DNA of 9,050 bases. It comes from JAVBOJ01 sp031550755 (GTDB taxonomy: Bacteria; Bacillota; Clostridia; Oscillospirales; UBA929). Each line of letters opens with the position of its first letter. The stretch's first letter is position 1. The translations under genes were made by a program, and so were the position numbers. A model generated the notes under the pieces. That model made no database searches. It saw only the letters and a list, made by a program, of their open reading frames with translations, and was not told where the DNA came from. The stretch lies in the NCBI GenBank assembly GCA_031550755.1, contig JAVBOJ010000091.1, forward strand, positions 1-9,050, written 5' to 3'. This document shows positions 1-5,612 of this stretch, piece after piece.

Positions 1-312
1 GACAGCCTGTATATGGACTGGAAGAGGGAGGATATCAGCAAAGAGGAGTATCACCGTTTCAAGGAGAGACTGGCCGGACAGCTCCGCCAGACGGAACAGA
101 CGATAGCCAGCCTCAAGGCGGAGATGCGGGAGGCGAGCGCCGACGGCGACTCCGAGGATCCCTACCTGACCGCGTTTTTGACGCGCGGAAATATCGAACG
201 ACTAAACCGCGGCCTTTGCGTCGAGCTGCTCGACACCGTTTGGGTGCATGAGGGCGGCGAGATCACGATGGACGTCAAGTTTGCAGACCCGTGGCTTCCC
301 GCGCGGTCATGA
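1..312 (+). CDS. Large serine recombinase (TnpX/resolvase family), C-terminal fragment
   Basis: The frame is open from base 1 (D-S-L-Y-M-D-W-K), so the gene begins outside the window and only its last 103 codons are seen. The pattern LYxDWKxxxISKEEYHRFKERL followed by a glutamine-rich helix, then a segment ending in ELLDTVWVHEGGEITMDVKF, is typical of the C-terminal end of large serine recombinases of integrative elements and phages. In these proteins the coiled-coil zinc domain is followed by a helix that leads into a final beta pair (V-x-V-H ... I-x-x-x-V-K-F). The catalytic serine domain is not visible. Family knowledge: these enzymes excise and integrate an element at short attachment sites with a 2-bp crossover, and the gene usually sits at one end of the element. 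Here the sequence downstream changes to an interrupted host gene within 45 bp, which fits that position. The family call is fairly secure; whether the enzyme is active cannot be judged from this fragment. Confidence 0.85.
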   Translation, partial: DSLYMDWKREDISKEEYHRFKERLAGQLRQTEQTIASLKAEMREASADGDSEDPYLTAFLTRGNIERLNRGLCVELLDTVWVHEGGEITMDVKFADPWLPARS

Positions 313-360
313 TCTCAATAAAAAGGGGTTTGTTTTCTCTGTTGTGTATATATATACGGT
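313..360. mobile_element. Probable end of the integrated element and attachment junction
   Basis: Between the recombinase stop (310-312) and the first collagen codon (GGT at 358) lies an AT-rich 45-bp stretch. It ends in the perfect 12-bp palindrome GTATATATATAC (346-357). From 358 onward the frame reads G-A-T-G-P-A-G-P-Q without a break; before it the same frame reads K-G-V-C-F-L-C-C-V-Y-I-Y, with a stop at 319-321. The composition and coding break, together with the recombinase position, suggest that the element ends at or within a few bases of 357/358. The exact crossover dinucleotide cannot be set without the other end or an empty site. Confidence 0.55.
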
Positions 361-1032
361 GCCACGGGGCCCGCAGGGCCACAAGGCGAACCCGGCCCCG
401 CAGGCCCTGCCGGTGCACAAGGAGAGATTGGCCCCACCGGCCCCGCCGGTGCGGACAGCACTGCCCCCGGCCCACAAGGCCCGGCGGGTGCGCAAGGCGA
501 ACCCGGCCCCGCAGGCCCTGTCGGTGCACAAGGAGAGATTGGCCCCGCTGGCCCGCAAGGCCCGCAAGGCGAAAAAGGAGACCCCGCCGACCCGACGTCG
601 CCCAGCTTTATTCGTGTCTACGCCTCTTTGGATTTACAGACCAGACCATATGTCAGCAACGAAACCATCGTGTTTGACACCATCGGAGATGCCCACGGCA
701 CCGATATCAGCTTTACGCCCACCTCCGGAAACGTGGTGTTGGCGGGCGGCAAAGCGTATCTCGCCATGTTTGAAGGAGCCATTGATCTGATAGGCGACAC
801 GGGCGGCTCGGCCATAGGGCTGTTCCTCAACGGCGCGAGCATCGGGGGCTCCGGCGTTGCGATGGAGTTCAACAGGGTGCCGGGTCAGGTAGGCGCGAAA
901 TCCGTCACCAGCCCTGCGATTTTCAAAACACCGGCCGGCGCGGCCAGCATTTTGAACGCACGGTTCGGAGATACCGACAACACCCAATTGGTCGGCCCGA
1001 TTTTGAATGTCTTGACACTTGGGAACGTCTAG
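358..1032 (+). pseudogene. Collagen-like (Gly-X-Y) surface protein, 5'-truncated, BclA-type C-terminal domain
   Basis: Frame 1 from 358 encodes 224 residues. First come 24 Gly-X-Y triplets (GAT GPA GPQ GEP ... GEK GDP), broken once by S-T-A-P. Then follows a ~148-residue non-repetitive domain with alternating hydrophobic strands and many Gly, Thr and Asn residues (FIRVYASLDLQTRPY ... ILNVLTLGNV). This layout matches bacterial collagen-like proteins such as the exosporium or surface glycoprotein BclA, in which a trimeric jelly-roll domain caps a triple-helical stalk. No ATG or GTG lies in frame after the stop at 319-321. The first possible start is TTG at 628, already inside the C-terminal domain and without a ribosome binding site. 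The repeat therefore begins in mid-stalk, and the N-terminal and anchoring part is missing. I infer that integration of the recombinase-bearing element removed it; the 5' half should lie on the far side of that element. Excision could restore the gene, so it may be an interrupted gene rather than a dead one. Confidence 0.8.
382..546 (+). repeat. 54-bp direct repeat within the collagen stalk
   Basis: Two 54-bp copies lie at 382-435 and 493-546, with one difference (C at 411 versus T at 521, changing GPA to GPV). Their spacing is 111 bp, exactly 37 codons, so a change in copy number keeps the frame. Each encodes QGEPGPAGPxGAQGEIGP. Such near-identical blocks are usual in collagen-like genes and cause stalk length variation by slippage or recombination. 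Confidence 0.85.
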
Positions 1033-1055
1033 CAAAAAAAATAGGATACAGCCAA

Positions 1056-1096
1056 CAATGCCCGGGGTCGCAAAACCCCGGGCATTGCTTATTTTT
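1056..1096. terminator. Hairpin terminator between convergent genes
   Basis: A perfect 13-bp stem (caatgcccggggt at 1056-1068, accccgggcattg at 1075-1087) has a 6-nt loop. On the + strand it is followed by CTTATTTTT (1088-1096), a reasonable U-rich tail for the collagen-like transcript. On the - strand it begins right after the pgsA stop codon, but there the T-run (complement of 1033-1041) lies about 15 nt past the stem, so termination in that direction would be weaker. Confidence 0.8.
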
Positions 1097-1631
1097 CCGG
1101 TGTCTTGAGCAGATCCCGGTGGGCGGTCAGGTAGACAACGCCCGACCAGACGGTGACGGCCACCATGACCCAGACGGCCAGCGCGCCGAGCGTAAAGGAG
1201 CCGAAGAGGACAATGTCCCGCCAGGCGGTCAGCAGCAGCGAGATGCAGACAATCTGCACCACCATTTTGATTTTGCCCGACGCGCTCGCGGCAATGACCT
1301 TGCCCTGCGAGACGGCGACCAGCCGCAGCGAGGTGATGAGAAATTCCCGCGCCAAAATAATCATGGCCGCCGCCGCCGGCATACTGCCCTCCCGTACAAA
1401 CAGCAGCAGCGCCGCCGTCACGAGCAGCTTGTCGGCCAGCGGGTCGATGAATTTGCCAAAGATGGTCACCTGATTATACCGCCGGGCGACGTAGCCGTCC
1501 AGCGCGTCGGTCAGGCTGGCGACCAAAAAGACGCACAGCGAAAGCCACGGCGCGTCATGAAATCCCCATGTCCACATAAACAGCGGCACCATCAAAATAC
1601 GCACAAGGGTGATGATACTGGCGGCAGTCAA
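1089..1631 (-). CDS. pgsA: CDP-diacylglycerol--glycerol-3-phosphate 3-phosphatidyltransferase
   Basis: This 180-residue membrane enzyme would condense CDP-diacylglycerol with glycerol-3-phosphate to phosphatidylglycerol phosphate, the committed step to phosphatidylglycerol and cardiolipin. The CDP-alcohol phosphotransferase signature D-x2-D-G-x2-A-R-x8-G-x3-D-x3-D is complete: D42, D45, G46, A49, R50, G59, D63, D67. Several hydrophobic helices follow, and the length is normal for bacterial PgsA. The chosen start is TTG at 1631: GAGGTG lies 7 nt upstream, and the T-L-V-R motif follows after seven residues, as in relatives. The start is only 11 nt after the rimO stop, and the ribosome binding site overlaps the rimO end, so translational coupling is likely. 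It is the last gene of the recA-recX-rimO-pgsA run. A CDP-alcohol transferase of different acceptor specificity is possible, but the context with rimO and recA is typical of pgsA in Firmicutes. Confidence 0.93.
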   Translation of the reverse strand: MTAASIITLVRILMVPLFMWTWGFHDAPWLSLCVFLVASLTDALDGYVARRYNQVTIFGKFIDPLADKLLVTAALLLFVREGSMPAAAAMIILAREFLITSLRLVAVSQGKVIAASASGKIKMVVQIVCISLLLTAWRDIVLFGSFTLGALAVWVMVAVTVWSGVVYLTAHRDLLKTPEK

Positions 1632-1642
1632 ATCAAAACACC

Positions 1643-2965
1643 TCAGATTTCCCCTACAAGATCCCCATCCAGGGGTTCGGTGACGGTCACGGTGACAAAT
1701 TCGCCGGGCGCGTGTTTGGTTTTAGACGTGAAAAACACCTTGCCGTCAATCTCCGGACTGTCGGCGTAGCTTCGGCCGTAATAACAGCCGGCGGCGCGGT
1801 CATAGCCCTCGCAGAGCACCTCCAACGGCTGCCCCACAAGGCGCGCGTTGTATTCGTCCATAATGTCCTGTTGCAGCTCCCGCACGATTTCGGCGCGCCG
1901 CTGACGCACCGGCTCAGGTACCTGCGCCGGCATCTCGGCGGCCTGCGTGCCCTCCTCCGCCGAGTAGGGAAACACCCCGGCCCGCTCCCAGCGGGTCTCC
2001 CGCAAAAAGTCGCACAGCTCCTCAAATGCCGCCTCGTCCTCGCCGGGCAGCCCCACGATGACCGAGGTGCGCAGCACCACGCCGGGAATATTCTCCCGCA
2101 GGGTTTTGACCAGCTTCAGAAGCGACGCCTTTGCGCCCCGGCGGTTCATGGAGGTCAGCAGCCGGTCGCTGGCGTGCTGGATGGGAATGTCCAAATATTT
2201 GAGGATTTTTCCCTCCCGGGCGATGACCTCGATGAGCTCCGGCGTTACCTCATCCGGATAAAAATAGTGCAGCCGCAGCCAATGCAGCCCCTCGAGCCCG
2301 CACAGCGCGGTCAGCAGCTCCGGCAGCTTACGCGTCCCGTACAAATCCAGCCCGTACCGGGTGGTGTCCTGCGCCACGACGATGATCTCACGTGCGCCGC
2401 CCGCCAGCAGCGTCTGCGCCTCCTCTAAAAGCGCCTCCATCGGGCGACTGCGGAACACGCCGCGCAGCGACGGAATCACGCAGTACGCGCAATGGTTGTC
2501 ACAGCCCTCGGCCACCTTGAGATAGGCGGTGTACGGCGGGGTGCCCAGAATGCGTTTTGTCCCGGACACCGGCGCGTCAATATCGCCGAACAACACCGGC
2601 GTCTCGCCCTCCAGCGCCGCGCGCACGGCGGATACGATCTCCTCAAAGCCGCCGCAGCCGACGATGCCGTCCACCTCGGGCAGCTCGGTCAGAATCTCCT
2701 CGCGGTAGCGCTCGGCCAGACAGCCGGCCACCACGATTTTTTTCAGCTTGCCGTCGGCCTTGAGGGCGGCCAGCTCCAGAATATGGTCGATGGCCTCCTG
2801 TTTGGCGCTCTCGATAAACCCGCAGGTGTTAACCACCACGGCATCGGCGCCGTCGGCGTCCGGCCGGACGGAAAACCCCGCTTCCTGCAAAAGCCACAGC
2901 ATCTGCTCGCTGTTGACCAGATTTTTGGCGCAGCCCAGCGACACCATGGCGACGGTTTGGCTCAC
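1643..2965 (-). CDS. rimO: Ribosomal protein S12 methylthiotransferase (radical SAM)
   Basis: This 440-residue protein is of full family length. RimO adds a methylthio group to the beta carbon of a conserved aspartate of ribosomal protein S12, using two [4Fe-4S] clusters and S-adenosylmethionine. The N-terminal methylthiotransferase domain has its three cluster cysteines at C12 (SLGCAKN), C48 (NTCGFI) and C82 (AGCLAE). The radical SAM motif C-x3-C-x2-C is at C155, C159 and C162 (EGCDNHCAYC). A TRAM domain closes the protein from about residue 375, and ADSPEIDG fits RimO rather than the tRNA enzyme MiaB. The start is GTG at 2965, with GAGGAGG 7 nt upstream; it overlaps the recX stop by 4 nt (GTGA). 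Family, length and motifs all agree. Confidence 0.96.
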   Translation of the reverse strand: MSQTVAMVSLGCAKNLVNSEQMLWLLQEAGFSVRPDADGADAVVVNTCGFIESAKQEAIDHILELAALKADGKLKKIVVAGCLAERYREEILTELPEVDGIVGCGGFEEIVSAVRAALEGETPVLFGDIDAPVSGTKRILGTPPYTAYLKVAEGCDNHCAYCVIPSLRGVFRSRPMEALLEEAQTLLAGGAREIIVVAQDTTRYGLDLYGTRKLPELLTALCGLEGLHWLRLHYFYPDEVTPELIEVIAREGKILKYLDIPIQHASDRLLTSMNRRGAKASLLKLVKTLRENIPGVVLRTSVIVGLPGEDEAAFEELCDFLRETRWERAGVFPYSAEEGTQAAEMPAQVPEPVRQRRAEIVRELQQDIMDEYNARLVGQPLEVLCEGYDRAAGCYYGRSYADSPEIDGKVFFTSKTKHAPGEFVTVTVTEPLDGDLVGEI

Positions 2966-3405
2966 GATTCTTCCTCCTCGGGGATGCGCGCCAGCGCCTC
3001 CCCTATATCGTCCCAGTCGAAGCCGCGGCGAAACAACATGTCGCCCAGCTTGCGGCGGGTTTTATAGTCCGCCGGGCCTCGGTGGCGGCGGGCGATCAAA
3101 TTGTCCAGCGTATCCGCCGGGTCGGGCAGGTCGGACAGGGCTTCTCCAATGATATCGTCCTCCAGGTCGCGCCGGCGCAGCTCAAACGAGATGCGGCGCG
3201 CGCCGTAGCCCCGGGCAGCGTAGGACTCGCAAAGGGTTTGCGCCAGCGCACCGTCGTTTAGATAGCCCAGCCGGCGCAGCTCAGAAAGCGCGCCCTCGCC
3301 CTCCTCCTCGGAAAATCCGCGCTCGGAGAGCTTGAAGCGCAGCTCGGCCTCGGAATAATCCTTGTAGGAGAGCAGCTTGGCGGCCTCATCAAAGGGATCA
3401 TTCAT
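2962..3405 (-). CDS. recX: Regulatory protein RecX
   Basis: This is a small, charged, all-helical protein of 147 residues from the chosen start. The helical repeats S-E-A-E-L-R-x-K-L-x-E-R-G-F and LRRLGYLNDGALAQTLCESYAARGYGARRISFELRRR are the RecX signature. RecX binds RecA filaments and modulates (usually restrains) their extension, and here it sits directly behind recA. Start choice is uncertain: in-frame candidates are ATG 3405, ATG 3417, ATG 3429 and TTG 3435, and none has a clearly spaced ribosome binding site. ATG 3405 is preferred because RecX homology begins immediately after it and the overlap with recA is then only 8 nt, suggesting coupled translation. The stop overlaps the rimO start. 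The length is close to proteobacterial RecX and shorter than the ~260-residue Bacillus form. Confidence 0.92.
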   Translation of the reverse strand: MNDPFDEAAKLLSYKDYSEAELRFKLSERGFSEEEGEGALSELRRLGYLNDGALAQTLCESYAARGYGARRISFELRRRDLEDDIIGEALSDLPDPADTLDNLIARRHRGPADYKTRRKLGDMLFRRGFDWDDIGEALARIPEEEES

Positions 3406-4558
3406 CGGCGGGTTCATCGTCGGTGTCATCCTCAAAGTCGGCCTCGGCCTCCTCCACCTTCACCCGCACGCCGGTGGAACCCTTGTTGTATTTCGACTTT
3501 TTGGTTTTGACCATCAACAGCTGGTCTGCGTTTTTCATGATCTCGGCCTCCAGCTCGGCTGCCAGCTCGGGATGCTCCTTGAGATATTTGCGGGCGGCTT
3601 CTTTGCCCTGCCCCAGCCGGGTCTCCCCGGCGGAAAACCAGGTGCCGCTTTTTTGGACAAGATCCAGCCGCTCGCCGAGCGAGAGGATTTCGCCCGTACG
3701 GGAGATGCCCTCGCCAAAGATCATCTCAAATTCGGCCACGCGGAAGGGCGGCGCCGTCTTGTTTTTGACCACCTTGGCGGACACCTCATGGCCGATGCGC
3801 TCGCCGCCGAGCTCAATATTCTTGCCGCGCTTGACCTCCAGCCGCACGCTGGCGTAAAACTTGAGCGCCCGTCCGCCGGTGGTAGTCTCGTTGGGGCCGT
3901 AACCCGAGGACGGACCGACCTTTTCGCGTAGCTGGTTGATAAAAATAACCACCGTGTTGGTCTTGGAGATGACGCCGGCCAGCTTGCGCATGGCCTGGCT
4001 CATCAGGCGGGCATGCAGGCCGACGATGGCCTCGCCCATGTGCCCCTCCAGCTCGGCCTTGGGCACCAGCGCGGCCACCGAGTCGATGACCACGAGATCA
4101 ACGGCCGAGGAATGCACCAGCTTTTCGCAGATTTCCAGCGCCTGTTCTCCGTTGTCCGGCTGGGAAATGAGCAGATTGTCCACATCCACGCCGAGCGCGC
4201 GGGCATAAATCGGGTCGAGGGCGTGCTCCGCGTCGATAAAAGCCACCTCGCCGCCCAGCTTTTGCGCCTGCGCCACCACATGCAGCGACAGGGTGGTCTT
4301 GCCGGAGGACTCCGGCCCGTAGACCTCCACAATGCGGCCGCGCGGCATCCCGCCGATGCCCAGCGCCAGATCCAGCGTCAGCGAGCCGGTCGGGATGACC
4401 CCGATTTCGACATGCGCCTTTTCGCCCATGCGCATGACCGAGCCCTTGCCGTGCTCCTTTTCAATCAGCGCCAGCGCGGTTTGCAGGGCTTTTTGTTTGC
4501 CGCTCAGCTCGCTCGTTTTGGCGTCTGCCTTGGCGGATTTGGATTTTTTCTCTTCCAT
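3398..4558 (-). CDS. recA: Recombinase RecA
   Basis: This 386-residue DNA-dependent ATPase would form filaments on single-stranded DNA, catalyse strand exchange and trigger LexA cleavage. Visible elements: Walker A GPESSGKT at 81-88, catalytic E111 in IDAEHALDP, Walker B LVVIDS at 155-160, the L1 segment around PKAELEGHMGE (167-176), Q209 in FINQLREK, and ETTTGGRALKFYASVRLEV after the L2 loop. The C-terminal domain ends in a strongly acidic tail (EEAEADFEDDTDDEPADE). The N-terminus carries a Lys-rich leader of about 20 residues before the core helix. The ATG at 4558 is preceded by AAAGGGGAT. The L2 loop reads VGPSSGYGPNE where most RecA proteins have VGVMFGNPE; it is two residues longer with several changes (see findings). 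It is the first gene of a coupled recA-recX-rimO-pgsA run. No clear promoter is seen in the 104-bp upstream gap, so read-through from prmC may contribute. Confidence 0.98.
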   Translation of the reverse strand: MEEKKSKSAKADAKTSELSGKQKALQTALALIEKEHGKGSVMRMGEKAHVEIGVIPTGSLTLDLALGIGGMPRGRIVEVYGPESSGKTTLSLHVVAQAQKLGGEVAFIDAEHALDPIYARALGVDVDNLLISQPDNGEQALEICEKLVHSSAVDLVVIDSVAALVPKAELEGHMGEAIVGLHARLMSQAMRKLAGVISKTNTVVIFINQLREKVGPSSGYGPNETTTGGRALKFYASVRLEVKRGKNIELGGERIGHEVSAKVVKNKTAPPFRVAEFEMIFGEGISRTGEILSLGERLDLVQKSGTWFSAGETRLGQGKEAARKYLKEHPELAAELEAEIMKNADQLLMVKTKKSKYNKGSTGVRVKVEEAEADFEDDTDDEPADE

Positions 4559-4592
4559 AATGTCTTTATCCCCTTTGGTATATGTGTGGACA

Positions 4593-4630
4593 ATACCGGG
4601 CGAACACAGTTCGCCCTACCGCCCCGGTAT
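4593..4630. repeat. Palindromic intergenic repeat upstream of recA
   Basis: An 8-bp inverted repeat GGGCGAAC/GTTCGCCC (4598-4605 and 4609-4616) with a 3-nt loop is nested inside outer arms ATACC (4593-4597) and GGTAT (4626-4630). It looks like a short interspersed palindromic unit rather than a gene or a terminator, as there is no T-run. It resembles a Gram-positive LexA box, but the half-sites are separated by 3 nt instead of 4. Confidence 0.6.
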
Positions 4631-4644
4631 GCGACAGCCCCGCG

Positions 4645-4680
4645 ACTGTTCACTGTTCACTGTTAATTGACAACTGTCAA
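4645..4680. repeat. 7-bp tandem repeats plus inverted repeat at the prmC 3' end
   Basis: Three copies of the 7-bp unit ACTGTT(C/A) run at 4645-4665, directly followed by the inverted repeat TTGACA-AC-TGTCAA (4667-4680). The third unit contains the prmC stop codon, and the inverted repeat encodes part of the last residues of prmC (L-T-V-V-N). I recall similar ACTGTTC/TTGTCAA modules between genes in related Clostridia, but cannot search here. Confidence 0.6.
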
Positions 4681-5541
4681 CCGTCCGCAGACAACCCTCG
4701 ATATCCCCTGCGTATCGCGCAAAACGGCCAACTCGCCGTAACCCTCGCCGGACAAGAGATCGTACAGCCGGGTCGCCTGACCCGCGCCGCATTCAAAAAA
4801 CAGGCGTCCGCCGTTTTTGAGGGCATGTTTCCACCCCGAGGCCACCGCGCGGAAAAACCGGAAGCCGTCCTCCCCGCCGTCCAGCGCCAGCAGCGGCTCG
4901 TAATCGCGCACCGACGCGTCGAGGCCGGACAGTTCGCCGGTGGGTATGTAGGGCGGATTGCAGACAATCACGTCAAACCGCCCGAGCGACAGCGGCGCGG
5001 GCGACAGCGCGTCGGCCTGGGCGCAGGCCACCCGGCCGGTCAAATCGGTTTTGCGGATGTTTTGCCGGGCGATGCGCAGCGCCTCGGGCGATACATCGGC
5101 CAGCACAACCCGGCAGCCGGGCGCGCGCCGGGCCCACGCCAGCCCCACGCAGCCGCTGCCGGTGCAGAGATCGAGCACCCGCGCGCCCTCGCCGGTCTCC
5201 AAAAGTGCCGGAAGCGCCGCCGCGGAAAGCCGCTCGGTGTCCGCCCGCGGAATCAGCACATCGGGCGAGATGTCCAGCGTCAAATCGTCAAACGACCACT
5301 CGCCGATGATGTAGGCGATGGGCTCGCCGCGCAGGCGGCGCTCGGTCAGGGCGTAGGAATGCCTCTCCACCGCGTCGGGCACATAGAGATGCGGCTCGCG
5401 CAAAATGGCGGCGCGGTCGCGCCCCGAAGCAAAGCGCACAATCTCCCGCGCCTCCAGGGAGGCCATGGAAACCCCATGACCCAGCAGCTTCTGGCGGATA
5501 TCCAGATATAAATTGTTGTAGGTTACGGCGATGCTCCCCAC
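4663..5541 (-). CDS. prmC: Peptide chain release factor N5-glutamine methyltransferase
   Basis: PrmC methylates the glutamine of the GGQ motif in release factors RF1 and RF2, which raises termination efficiency. The ~290-residue protein has an N-terminal helical domain (TYNNLYLDIRQKL ... SLEAREIVRFASG), the linker YIIGEWSFDDLTLDISPDVLIPR, the SAM-binding motif VLDLCTGSGCVGLA and the substrate-binding NPPY motif (VIVCNPPYIP). Coordinates use the nearest standard codon, GTG 5541; TTG 5550 is also in frame. Neither has a well-placed ribosome binding site. The only strong one (GGAGG at 5545-5541) is 8 nt before an in-frame ATC at 5532-5530, which would give a 289-residue protein with an N-terminus fitting the family well. 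The C-terminus (CGRLTVVN) is encoded partly by a repeat. It lies 71 nt after the DUF1385 gene, its usual neighbour in Clostridia; prfA, often adjacent, is not here. Confidence 0.94.
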   Translation of the reverse strand: MGSIAVTYNNLYLDIRQKLLGHGVSMASLEAREIVRFASGRDRAAILREPHLYVPDAVERHSYALTERRLRGEPIAYIIGEWSFDDLTLDISPDVLIPRADTERLSAAALPALLETGEGARVLDLCTGSGCVGLAWARRAPGCRVVLADVSPEALRIARQNIRKTDLTGRVACAQADALSPAPLSLGRFDVIVCNPPYIPTGELSGLDASVRDYEPLLALDGGEDGFRFFRAVASGWKHALKNGGRLFFECGAGQATRLYDLLSGEGYGELAVLRDTQGISRVVCGRLTVVN

Positions 5542-5612
5542 CTCCAACAAAGAGGAAATTTTTTAAAAAACAGTTTAGTTTCCCCAAAACGGTTCGATAT
5601 AGTATACAAGGT

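Noticed and set aside
382..546. CRISPR array
   Set aside because: Only two 54-bp copies, in frame and coding for collagen triplets; no spacers or cas genes.
248..790. Proline/arginine-rich open frames on both strands over 248-790
   Set aside because: They are out-of-frame readings of the Gly-X-Y repeat DNA; the collagen frame (358-1032) explains the composition.
1119..2428. Open frames on the + strand opposite pgsA and rimO
   Set aside because: They are low-complexity, Arg/Gln/His-rich translations opposite well-supported genes and have no ribosome binding sites.
4582..5511. A 309-codon + strand frame opposite prmC
   Set aside because: It is antisense to a clear PrmC with all motifs; the composition is that of a shadow frame.
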